NCBI GenBank assembly: GCA_019359595.1
Contig: JAHHGZ010000035.1
Span: 33,778 to 97,777 of the forward strand
Direction: 5' to 3'
DNA length: 64,000 nucleotides
Source: Cyanomargarita calcarea GSE-NOS-MK-12-04C
GTDB taxonomy: Bacteria > Cyanobacteriota > Cyanobacteriia > Cyanobacteriales > Nostocaceae
Under the pieces are notes generated by a model. That model saw only the letters and a program-made list of their open reading frames with translations, did no database searches and was not told the origin of the DNA. The position numbers and the translations under genes are program-made. Positions 53,660 through 62,064 of this stretch are shown here, one piece after another (the first letter of the stretch is position 1; every line of letters starts with the position of its first letter).

Positions 53660-55108
53660 ATGGAGTACAATCTTGGCAGTATTAAAGATTTAATCGAAAA
53701 AGCTCTAACAAATGACGAGTTTCATGACTTAGTTTTTGACGGTTTTTATTGCCTACATGGACAGTTTACTGATGGACAGTCACTACCCGATCGAAGACGC
53801 AAACTAGTGGAATATGCGGATATACATCGAGAGATTCCTAAATTATTAGAGCTAATAAAGAAAAAGAATAATACTGTTTATAAAGAATTTAGCGATCGGT
53901 TATTGAAATCAAATATTCTAGTATCAAATTTTCAAGAAGCATTAATTTCAAATGATTCATTGATTAATGTTTTAGAAAGAATATTACGTCAAGAAGATGA
54001 ATCATTTTGGCAATGTGTCAAGCAAGTGTATCAACAGTTTTTACTACAAGTAGAAGATGAAGCTGAATTAGAAGATGAACCTGATAATTTAGACGAGCTT
54101 TTGGATCTGCTAAAAGACCGGACGGAACAGGTAGTAATCCTGGAGTTTATTCCTCGTCTAATTGCTTATATTTCAATTTATTATAAAACAAAATATCGAA
54201 TCATTTTGAATAATTTACAACAATGGAAAAGAGAGAATATCTCTAATTTTAAAGTTAATGAATCTGACTTCAATAAAGCATTCAAACAGTTTAAAAAAGA
54301 ATATCAACAATCATCTGGTATAGTTTATTTAATCGTTGAAATTAAAGAAATTAAATCTTATTCAAAATTTCAAATCTCCGGTTGGTTAGGAACTGACGAA
54401 ATAATTAACAATCCCGATCTTGATTTAATTTCTTTAGACAATCAACATTCAAACGGACAGAATGACGATACTCAAACCGAAGAAAAACATTATAGCCTAG
54501 AAAGTTTAAAAGAAAATGTTAGATTGTATTTGAACGAAATTTGCAACAGAATAAAGAAAGATTCAAACTTAATTATTGAATTTTTCTTACCTTCGTCTCT
54601 GTTAGGATGGGATGTAGATAAATGGGAATTAGAACCGTCTGACAAAATTGTTTTAGGTTTAGTACATGAAGTCAGAATTCGTTCTTTAGACCGTCTGAGC
54701 ATTAAATATAAGACACACCGCCATAAATGGAAAAATAAATGGACGGCTGTTCAAAAATGTAGAAGTCCTCTCCAGCTATTTTCCCAAAGTCATTTTAACG
54801 GTGATGCGAATACTCTACTTGGTCAGTTACAAAATGAAAAAATTGTCGGCTTGAAACTCATATCGACTCTAAAATCAGGTCATGAAGGTATTGCCTCAGC
54901 TTTATACTATTCGGGAACACCGATCGCTCTCTGGTTTAGATGCGAGCCGGGAGAAGGTGATTGTGAAACAGAACTTGATAATCTATTGCAGAATCACCTA
55001 TTAGAACTTCCCAAACGAGTGTTTCAAAAGCGCAGTCAGCCAGAATGCCATATTTCCCTAATCTGGGACGACCCAAATCGTATAATTCCTAACTATCAAC
55101 TCCAATGA
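53660..55108 (+). CDS. EAD1-VMAP adaptor protein
   Basis: A 482-residue protein, 11 bp after the effector. Residues about 1-82 are a second EAD, parallel to that of the effector (IKDLIEKALTNDEFHDLVFD, QFTDGQSLPDRRRKLVEYAD, IHREIPKLLELIKKKNNTVY). The middle has acidic helical segments (EDEAELEDEPDNLDELLDLL). The C-terminal ~280 residues resemble the VMAP C-terminal domain: LIIEFFLPSSLLGWDVDKWE, EVRIRSLDRLSIKYKTHRHK, YYSGTPIALWFRCEPGEGDC and CHISLIWDDPNRIIPNYQLQ. VMAPs link the MoxR ATPase to effectors. It overlaps the MoxR gene by 4 bp. Confidence 0.85.
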   Translation: MEYNLGSIKDLIEKALTNDEFHDLVFDGFYCLHGQFTDGQSLPDRRRKLVEYADIHREIPKLLELIKKKNNTVYKEFSDRLLKSNILVSNFQEALISNDSLINVLERILRQEDESFWQCVKQVYQQFLLQVEDEAELEDEPDNLDELLDLLKDRTEQVVILEFIPRLIAYISIYYKTKYRIILNNLQQWKRENISNFKVNESDFNKAFKQFKKEYQQSSGIVYLIVEIKEIKSYSKFQISGWLGTDEIINNPDLDLISLDNQHSNGQNDDTQTEEKHYSLESLKENVRLYLNEICNRIKKDSNLIIEFFLPSSLLGWDVDKWELEPSDKIVLGLVHEVRIRSLDRLSIKYKTHRHKWKNKWTAVQKCRSPLQLFSQSHFNGDANTLLGQLQNEKIVGLKLISTLKSGHEGIASALYYSGTPIALWFRCEPGEGDCETELDNLLQNHLLELPKRVFQKRSQPECHISLIWDDPNRIIPNYQLQ

Positions 55109-56112
55109 ACGACTGGAAAATCTTTAAAAAAGAGAGCTTACCCCATAAAGACATTGAACACTTACCTCTACCACCGAGTTGGCGCAGTTTTAGTTCGTTA
55201 GAGGGAGCAATTACAGAAGAAGAAAAACGAGGGGCAACCTTTCAGATTAGGGATGAAGAAGTCGAATTAGTCAATGCCGCTCTCTACCTGCGTCGTCCTC
55301 TGCTAGTAGAAGGCAAACCAGGGACGGGAAAAACCTCTCTTGCCTACGCGATCGCCCATCAATTAAGCTTAGGAAAAGTCTTGCGATGGAATATTACAAC
55401 TCGTTCTACCTTAACAGAGGGCCTCTACAGCTATGATGCAGTCGGACGGTTACAGAGTATCAGAAAGCAAGATCCAGATTCCCAGAATTTAGAAAGTAAC
55501 ATAGCTAAGCAAGAAAGCAACCAATTAGACGATATTGGTAAGTATGTGCGATTAGGGGCAGTAGGAACAGCTTTGCACCAAAGCCAACTGAAAAAACCCC
55601 GAGTCTTGCTAATAGATGAAATTGATAAGAGTGATATTGACTTGCCGAATAATCTCTTGCATATTTTTGAAGAAGGGGAATTTGATATTCCCGAATTAGC
55701 TCGCATCAAAAAACAGCAACCTGTAGTAAAAGTGTTTACCTCTGAAAACGAAGAAGTAGATATTACAGGGGGCAAAATTGCTTGTAAAGCTTTTCCTTTT
55801 GTGATTTTGACGAGTAACGGAGAACGGGATTTTCCCCCTCCCTTTTTACGTCGCTGTATCCGCTTTACCATGCCAGAACCCGACCCCGATCGCCTCAAAA
55901 AAATTGTCCAGGCTCACTTTCAAGAAGAAGCAGATATTTTAGAAAAAGCAAAGCCTATCATTGAGAAATACCAGGAATTACAGAAGAAGGGACAATTGTC
56001 AACCGACCAGCTACTAAATGCGATTTATCTTGTCACCCGAAATAATTTTCCAGAGATGGATAAAGATAAACTGGTAGAGAAGTTATTACAGTATTTATCC
56101 AACCTGCTTTGA
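55105..56112 (+). CDS. MoxR-type AAA+ ATPase of the VMAP system
   Basis: A 335-residue protein with Walker A GKPGTGKTS (about 70), Walker B VLLIDEIDKSDIDLPNNLLH (about 168), sensor PFVILTSNGERDFPPPFLRR and a helical lid. This is a MoxR-clade ATPase, shorter than housekeeping MoxR, as in ternary VMAP-MoxR-vWA systems. It would remodel the VMAP/FGE complex on signal. The ATGA overlap with VMAP implies coupled translation. Confidence 0.88.
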   Translation: MNDWKIFKKESLPHKDIEHLPLPPSWRSFSSLEGAITEEEKRGATFQIRDEEVELVNAALYLRRPLLVEGKPGTGKTSLAYAIAHQLSLGKVLRWNITTRSTLTEGLYSYDAVGRLQSIRKQDPDSQNLESNIAKQESNQLDDIGKYVRLGAVGTALHQSQLKKPRVLLIDEIDKSDIDLPNNLLHIFEEGEFDIPELARIKKQQPVVKVFTSENEEVDITGGKIACKAFPFVILTSNGERDFPPPFLRRCIRFTMPEPDPDRLKKIVQAHFQEEADILEKAKPIIEKYQELQKKGQLSTDQLLNAIYLVTRNNFPEMDKDKLVEKLLQYLSNLL

Positions 56113-56247
56113 GAGGATAACTAGGTAGGCACCAATAAACACAACTATGTTAACTTCTGTTAACTTGTTTCAAGCCTACTAACAACTAACAACTAACCAC
56201 TAACAGCCTTCACAGATAATTGTGTTTATTCATGCCAACTTACTTAT

Positions 56248-58728
56248 ATGTCTGCCCCGAAAGAAGAAGGGATAGCTAAATTGACAGAAGAAATTAACCT
56301 AACGGCGCAGGAGCTAGCAGATATTATCTGGCTGATGGTTCAAATCAAGGAGTCAAGCGATGTTTCTGAGGTCTCTCCAATTCCAACCATAGCTGATTCC
56401 CCAAAAAAAACATTACCCTCTCAAAACCCTGAATCCAATACTGATTCTCAGATTATTCAACCACTCGATAATACTGTCCCCATTTATGCTGATTCTTCCC
56501 GTCCTCAAGATTCTGAGTCTGTATCCGGATCGGGATTGCCAATCAAAATAACCGATCCCCTCGCATTGAGAAATGCCTTAGCATTGGGGCGATCGCTGCG
56601 TCCTTTCATGCGAAAAGTGCCTTCTTTGACTGAAACCGTTTTGGATGAAGAAGCAACTGTCAGCAGCATTGACGAAGAAGATTTCTGGCTTCCTGTTTTT
56701 CAGCCTGTCCCATCTCGATGGCTAGAAGTCGCTTTAGTCATTGAAGAAACGGAAAGATATCCGCTTTGGCGACAAACCCTGACAGAATTTCAACAACTTC
56801 TGGAGCGGCATGGTGCATTTAGGAATGTAACTCTATTGCATTTGCAGATCGGCTCCAAGGGCGAGGTCCAACTGTACTCAAAAAAACGTCAAGCTAGTTT
56901 AAAAGAACTGAGAGATCCCAGTGGCAGACGTTTAATTTGGGTGGTCAGTGACTGCGTATCGCCAATTTGGCACGATGGCTCTTTGCTGAAAGTCTTGAGG
57001 GATTGGGCTAGAGTTCAACCAGTCTCGCTACTTCAGTTGTTACCAGAACGGTTGTGGTCGAGGACAGCGTTAGGCTGGGGAATTGAGGTTCAATTATACT
57101 CAGAAAATCCCGGTGTTCCCAATCCTCGTTTATTAAAAGACCTTCCAAGTGGAGAGGAAAAATTTAAATCACAGCAAGCTCTGACTCTACCCATTGTCAC
57201 CTTAGAATCGCTTCCCCTGAAAAACTGGGCAAATGTTTTGGCTGGTGTAGGAGGAAGCAGGACACCAGGGTTGGTTTTTTTTCCAGAAGAAATCACACCT
57301 CAAGCCAATTTCAGCGATCGAGAAGAAGACAAAAAACTTTCTGCCAAAGCTAGGGTCAGTCGTTTTCGGGCTGCGGCTTCCCCTCTATCTCGTCAGTTGG
57401 CGCGAATGATGGCTGCGGTTCCTGTCAGTTTACCTGTAATTCGGCTAATTCAGCAAAAACTATTACCGGACTCTAATGCGGTTCATCTGGCAGAAGTTTT
57501 GATGGGAGGGTTGCTCAAGCCAACAGCAGCAGAAGGGAAAGATGGGGAGACGGGGGAGGTTAACTACGAGTTTTATCAAGGTGTGAGGCAGGAACTCATC
57601 ACAATAACGCCAAAAAGCAAGACAGTTGACGTAATTCTCTGTCTTTCTGAGTTTGTCAATCGCGAGTTGCGTTTAAGGCAATCAGTCAGAAAATTTGAGG
57701 CAATGTTGCTCGATCCTGATGTAGAAATTGAACCCGAGTATCTACCTTTTGCTCAAATTACGGCTCAAACTTTACAGCTATTGGGTGGTAAATATGCTGA
57801 GATGGGGCAGCAAATTCAGCAAAAAATTTCGCAACCAGAATTAGGCAATATCCAGCAACCCTTAAGGCTCCAGGTTTTTGAGTGCAAAACGGTTACAGTC
57901 AACCAACTAGGAGAAATTATCAAGGAAGACATCAAACTTGTCCAATATTTCACCGAAAACCTTCCCAACAATATCAGATTAGAAATGGTCGTCATTCCTG
58001 GCGGTACTTTCCTTATGGGTTCACCAAGAGGAGAACCCGAACGTTATAACAATGAAAATCCCCAACATGAGGTAACTGTACCACCCTTTTTCATGGGTAA
58101 GTACCCCGTCACCCAAGCACAATGGCGTGCGGTAGCTGAAGAAGAACAAGTAAACCGGGAACTTAACCCCGCATCACATTTTAAAGGAGATGATCTACCA
58201 GTCGAGTCAATATCGTGGTATGATGCAGTGGAATTCTGCGATAGACTATCTAAATTAACAAGACGACACTACCGACTTCCTTCCGAAGCCGAGTGGGAGT
58301 ATGCTTGCCGGGGAGGCACGACAACCCCATTCAACTTTGGTGAAACCATTACACCACAGTTGGCAAATTATAACGGCAATAATACTTATGGCTCTGGCTC
58401 AAAGGGAGGGTACCGCAAAAAAACTACACCCGTTGGCAGCTTTGAATTAGCTAATGCCTTTGGGTTGTACGATATGCATGGCAATGTATGGGAGTGGTGT
58501 CAAGACCACTGGCACAAAGATTATCATAATGCACCTTCAAATGGTAGCGCTTGGCTAAAAAAAGAATCGTTCGATAATAATAATAATTCTTTTCCTCGGA
58601 TGCTGCGCGGCGGTTCGTGGAGCAGTAAGCCCATGAATTGCCGTTCAGTATATCGTAACCACCACGTCCCGGACGACAGGTTCAACTACAACGGCTTTCG
58701 GGTTGTAGTTTCTTTTGCGAGGATTTAA
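56248..58728 (+). CDS. SAV_2336/vWA-like protein with C-terminal FGE-type (C-lectin) fold, putative sensor
   Basis: An 826-residue protein. After a helical and Pro/Ser-rich start, residues about 150-540 match SAV_2336-related proteins (FQPVPSRWLEVALVIEETER, LLERHGAFRNVTLLHLQIGS, RRLIWVVSDCVSPIWHDGSL), probably the vWA-like partner of MoxR; its metal site appears degenerate (EETER). Residues about 575-826 are an FGE-sulfatase/C-type-lectin-like domain (MVVIPGGTFLMGSPRGEPER, RHYRLPSEAEWEYACRGGTT, YDMHGNVWEWCQDHWHKDYH). The paired active cysteines of true formylglycine enzymes are not both present, so it is probably binding rather than catalytic. The last ~40 codons resemble a DGR variable region. 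Confidence 0.87.
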   Translation: MSAPKEEGIAKLTEEINLTAQELADIIWLMVQIKESSDVSEVSPIPTIADSPKKTLPSQNPESNTDSQIIQPLDNTVPIYADSSRPQDSESVSGSGLPIKITDPLALRNALALGRSLRPFMRKVPSLTETVLDEEATVSSIDEEDFWLPVFQPVPSRWLEVALVIEETERYPLWRQTLTEFQQLLERHGAFRNVTLLHLQIGSKGEVQLYSKKRQASLKELRDPSGRRLIWVVSDCVSPIWHDGSLLKVLRDWARVQPVSLLQLLPERLWSRTALGWGIEVQLYSENPGVPNPRLLKDLPSGEEKFKSQQALTLPIVTLESLPLKNWANVLAGVGGSRTPGLVFFPEEITPQANFSDREEDKKLSAKARVSRFRAAASPLSRQLARMMAAVPVSLPVIRLIQQKLLPDSNAVHLAEVLMGGLLKPTAAEGKDGETGEVNYEFYQGVRQELITITPKSKTVDVILCLSEFVNRELRLRQSVRKFEAMLLDPDVEIEPEYLPFAQITAQTLQLLGGKYAEMGQQIQQKISQPELGNIQQPLRLQVFECKTVTVNQLGEIIKEDIKLVQYFTENLPNNIRLEMVVIPGGTFLMGSPRGEPERYNNENPQHEVTVPPFFMGKYPVTQAQWRAVAEEEQVNRELNPASHFKGDDLPVESISWYDAVEFCDRLSKLTRRHYRLPSEAEWEYACRGGTTTPFNFGETITPQLANYNGNNTYGSGSKGGYRKKTTPVGSFELANAFGLYDMHGNVWEWCQDHWHKDYHNAPSNGSAWLKKESFDNNNNSFPRMLRGGSWSSKPMNCRSVYRNHHVPDDRFNYNGFRVVVSFARI
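58600..58725 (+). other. putative DGR variable region at the end of the FGE-domain gene
   Basis: Between conserved GGSW and GFRVV codons the sites AAC CAC CAC GTC CCG GAC GAC AGG TTC AAC TAC AAC (58657-58692) include NNC codons that would all be AAC if adenines had been replaced: CAC, CAC, GTC, GAC, TTC, TAC. Further upstream AGC AGT AAG (58621-58629) fit AAC/AAT-derived change less clearly. Adenine-specific change at Asn codons near the C-terminus of an FGE-fold protein is the hallmark of diversity-generating retroelements. No reverse transcriptase or template repeat was found in the window. Confidence 0.6.
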
Positions 58729-59126
58729 TAATTCTTTACCCTATTGCGCTTTTGCTCTCTTCGCTTTTTCTTTTTCCCTTAGCTCTTTGCCGAAGGCAAT
58801 CGATATTTTTTAATTTTAACACGAGACACCCTATTATGCAGGTAGTCACTAAAAATGTCAAGTCAAGTGGCTCTGAAAATTTTAGCCAACTACCAGAAGT
58901 TGGTGGGAGTCTCCTGGAGGTTTAGATGAAAATGATAACGAACTGGGTGGTTGGATTAAACAACAACGACAGAGGAGATAAGATGATAGGGAAATGGGGA
59001 GATTGCGAGAATCAAAAGCCTCAGAATTGGGTTTCTCAACTCCTATCTAGCAGCTTGCGTATAAACCACAGATTTATAATTTTGTATTTATTTTTAGTCC
59101 ATTTAAATGGACTTATGCGACTCGTC

Positions 59127-59688
59127 AGGGACTTATAGTCGAATGGCACGCTTGTTAGGCTATTTTTAGCCCTGAAATAAATTATCCCTTCGGGACCCTG
59201 CGCGAACGGGCTTAAAGCTTAAACCCGTTTTAACTCCTAACTAACACATTCCACAATCCATATATAGCAAGGGTTACAAAAAAATGTGTTATTTTCATAT
59301 TTTACGCTCCGCGATGGCCGCGCCCGTTAGAGGCTGACCGGAATGCAGCATTCTCAATTAGCCCAGAAATAAATTATCCCTTCGGGACGCTGCGCGAACG
59401 GGCTTAAAGCTAAAACCCATTAAAATGGGTTAAAAGATTTATACAGTAAGCTTTAGCTTACTTAAGCTATTAGCCCGAAATTTATTTCAGGGCGGGATTT
59501 AGGGCTAATTGAGAATGCTGCAAGATATCAGTTAAAACGGGTTAAAACTCTTATTTTAGTTAGCTTACCCTGCGTCCGGGCGTACAGCGCCCATAGCTAA
59601 CTTTAGCTTTTAGCCCGTTCGCGCAGCGTCCCGAAGGGATATTTTAATTCAGGGCTTAACAAGCGTCCCATTCGACTTATAGTCCCTG
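59127..59688. repeat. large nested palindromic element (right flank of the conflict island)
   Basis: Left arm from cagggacttatagtcgaatg to gccctgaaataaattatccc; right arm at about 59636-59688 is its near-complement. It is homologous to the 118-bp palindrome at 51539-51656, with about 450 bp inserted in the centre. The long gap 58729-60109 contains this element, gttttaac-type words and no credible gene. Confidence 0.8.
59344..59522. repeat. inner element with 21-bp perfect inverted repeats
   Basis: tgcagcattctcaattagcc (59344-59363 plus one base) is the exact reverse complement of the sequence ending at 59522. It is nested in the larger palindrome and contains another copy of the aaataaattatccc word, so elements have inserted into one another. 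Confidence 0.85.
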
Positions 59689-60109
59689 GCGGGTAGGCCC
59701 CAAAACCGTTGGTTTCGGAAAATTGGACGATTTTGGTTGCTAGATTTTTTGAGTTCTTGTGCGATTACATCTCAGTCTCAATGTATTTTTGAAATTTCAT
59801 CTTCAAACAACATTTCATCTCCAATTAAAAAATACTAAAAGATTAGGAAGGCTGTTACGATGTAAAGCCCAAGACCAAGTACCGTACAAGCCAGGGCAAA
59901 AAATAATCACCGTACATCCTTCGATGGGCGAGGACTTATCCTCCAAAAGGTATATACTTTTGGATGTATTATTGCATGGAACCCAAAGCTGTACTTTTAT
60001 TTCTAATTAAGCTTTGTTTATCCACCCTTAGATATCATAGGATTGTGTCTGACAACTACGTTATTTTAGGATTTCTTTACCTTGAATCATTCAATTCATC
60101 AAATAATTT

Positions 60110-61210
60110 ATGACAATTTGCAACGAACAAAAGTTGATTCGCCAAGCTGATTATGCCAAGAGATTGCGTCCTCTCTTGCCAGATGAAGCATTTATCCCCG
60201 ACCCAAATAAATTAGTTGTCCTTTTGATTAATGTGGCAATCTTGATTCTAGGATGGGGAATAGCATCTCATCTGGATCGTTGGTCTACATATCTTTTATG
60301 GCTTTATTTACCTTTAGCAGTGGTGATGGGTAATAGTGTCATCGTCTTACTATTTAGCTCCCATGAACTGATGCATGGTAGCGCAATTAGAAATTCCCGC
60401 TTAATTTATACATTTAGTTTTATCGGGCTGGCAATTCTTTGGATGTCTCCGACTTTGTGGAAAGCAGTTCATAACCGAGAACATCATAATAAAACGAATT
60501 CCCTTGATGACCCCGATCGCAATTATTTATCCAGCCAGCCCAAGACTTGGGGAAAATGGATTCAGAATCTCTTTGTACCTTCTGCGGAAGTTAATCCGAT
60601 AACATTTACCGTCGGAATGGCAACAGCTTGGTTAGTACATAATTTTCGTAATTTGACCTCTGTGTTGTTATTTAACAGTAAATCTGTCAATTATGTTCCT
60701 GCTGCTTTTACCATTAGTAATAAAGAACGTCGGCGAATTGCAGGTGAATATATCGTAATTTTCGCCATCCATTTTAGTATCTTGGCATATTTAGAATTTA
60801 ACTTGCTAAAAATAGTATTTGCCTATTTGATACCTATTGGTATTGGATATGCAGGGTCGATGTTTTATATCTATACAAATCACATGATTTGTCAGATGAC
60901 TAGCGTGAACGACCCACTGATTAATAGTCTTTCTGTTCGAGTTCCTAAAATCTTCGATTTGTTACACCTGAATTTTTCCTATCATACGGAACATCATATT
61001 TTCCCAGGGATGAATTCTAACTATTACCCACTAGTTCAAGAATTATTAAAAGAATACTATCCCGAACGGATGAATTTATTAGATGTCAAAGATGCTTGGC
61101 ATTTACTGATGAGAACTCCAAGACATTATCAAGATGAAAATAACTTCACAGATTGGTTAGGAGAAAAGTCTGTTCTTTGCCCGTTGATACAGAGCGATCG
61201 TAGGGCTTAA
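60110..61210 (+). CDS. membrane fatty acid desaturase-like enzyme
   Basis: A 366-residue integral membrane protein with three histidine boxes: HELMHG (85-90), HNREHH (121-126) and YHTEHHIFPGMN (about 289-300), which bind a di-iron centre. Membrane segments surround them (LVVLLINVAILILGWGIASH; AYLIPIGIGYAGSMFYIYTN). The family uses oxygen to desaturate or hydroxylate lipids, sometimes carotenoids; the exact substrate is not clear. It has no obvious operon partner. It lies between the palindrome-rich gap and the restriction-modification genes. Confidence 0.87.
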   Translation: MTICNEQKLIRQADYAKRLRPLLPDEAFIPDPNKLVVLLINVAILILGWGIASHLDRWSTYLLWLYLPLAVVMGNSVIVLLFSSHELMHGSAIRNSRLIYTFSFIGLAILWMSPTLWKAVHNREHHNKTNSLDDPDRNYLSSQPKTWGKWIQNLFVPSAEVNPITFTVGMATAWLVHNFRNLTSVLLFNSKSVNYVPAAFTISNKERRRIAGEYIVIFAIHFSILAYLEFNLLKIVFAYLIPIGIGYAGSMFYIYTNHMICQMTSVNDPLINSLSVRVPKIFDLLHLNFSYHTEHHIFPGMNSNYYPLVQELLKEYYPERMNLLDVKDAWHLLMRTPRHYQDENNFTDWLGEKSVLCPLIQSDRRA

Positions 61211-61332
61211 CAAGGTGACTCCGCCAATACTGTGCAGTTGCGGTACACAGCATTACCCCCCGCACGCCTACAAATTCCCATCTGTTTTAAGAAACAGACC
61301 CGAATTTTTCTTAATCTGGCTTAGGCATACAC

Positions 61333-62064
61333 CTACAGGGCGTGCTGGATAAGCTGTTGCAAAAAATTGGCTGCCGACAGGTCTGGACGTGGTTCCATAT
61401 AGTTCGGGGTTTCTGCCGCTTGTTCGCGGTCAGTTAATAAAAAGCAGGCAGCAGTGAAATGTCGCTCCCGTATCATCTTTTGGCAGAACAGTTCGTAGCG
61501 TTTAGCATAGCTCGCCCCCTGGAACTCTGGCAATACCGCAAAATGTGGTTCGGCAACAATAACCGGGGTGCGCGAGGCAGGACAATCATCCAAAACAAAC
61601 AGATATCCGAGCCACGGTGGCGGCGGGGCTTCGCCAAACACCCCTTCCCGGTATGCAGTCCAGATGTCGAGGGCAGCCCCCATCGCTTCCTCTGTCCGAT
61701 TGTTGAAGTTGTTACCAAAGCTGCCAACCTGACTCTTTAACTCTATGACCACCTTGAGTTGGCGTTTTGCCGGGTCTACCACCAAAAAATCATACATTTT
61801 TGTTGGGCGAAAGAACCCTGGTATCACCGTCAGACTTTTCTTTACGTGGATATGGTCTTGGGGAACCCCTGCGGCGAGCAGAAAATCTGTCAGGGTGAGG
61901 ATAAAACCGTCCATCTGCTTGCCCCCCGTCACAGCACTGCGGTTGCCTTGGTCAACCTTGCCTGCCAATGTCTGGGCTTGTGCTTGGGCGATGCGGGTAT
62001 CCCAGAAACCACGCACAGCTTCCTGGAAAACATGAGGCGGTATGACGGGTACAATCCCGGTCAT
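61333..62064 (-). CDS. PaeR7I/XhoI-like type II restriction endonuclease
   Basis: A 243-residue protein closely following the PaeR7I pattern: FWDTRIAQAQAQTLAGKVDQ, GNRSAVTGGKQMDGFILTLT, GFFRPTKMYDFLVV, VVIELKSQVG, GNNFNNRTEEAMGAALDIWT and YAKRYELFCQKMIRERHF. D92, E108 and K110 form the PD-(D/E)xK site. PaeR7I and XhoI cut CTCGAG; by homology this enzyme probably does too. It overlaps the methyltransferase gene by 4 bp (ATGA). Both genes are visibly richer in G+C than neighbours and lack GCGATCGC, suggesting transfer. Confidence 0.92.
   Translation of the reverse strand: MTGIVPVIPPHVFQEAVRGFWDTRIAQAQAQTLAGKVDQGNRSAVTGGKQMDGFILTLTDFLLAAGVPQDHIHVKKSLTVIPGFFRPTKMYDFLVVDPAKRQLKVVIELKSQVGSFGNNFNNRTEEAMGAALDIWTAYREGVFGEAPPPPWLGYLFVLDDCPASRTPVIVAEPHFAVLPEFQGASYAKRYELFCQKMIRERHFTAACFLLTDREQAAETPNYMEPRPDLSAANFLQQLIQHAL

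Noticed and set aside
58601..58728. Catalytic formylglycine-generating enzyme
   Set aside because: The two cysteines of the copper site are not both present (one Cys in NCRSVYR), and the variable-region pattern favours ligand binding.
59759..60010. 83-residue ORF before the desaturase
   Set aside because: Lies in a palindrome-rich gap, composition atypical, no family likeness; not supported.
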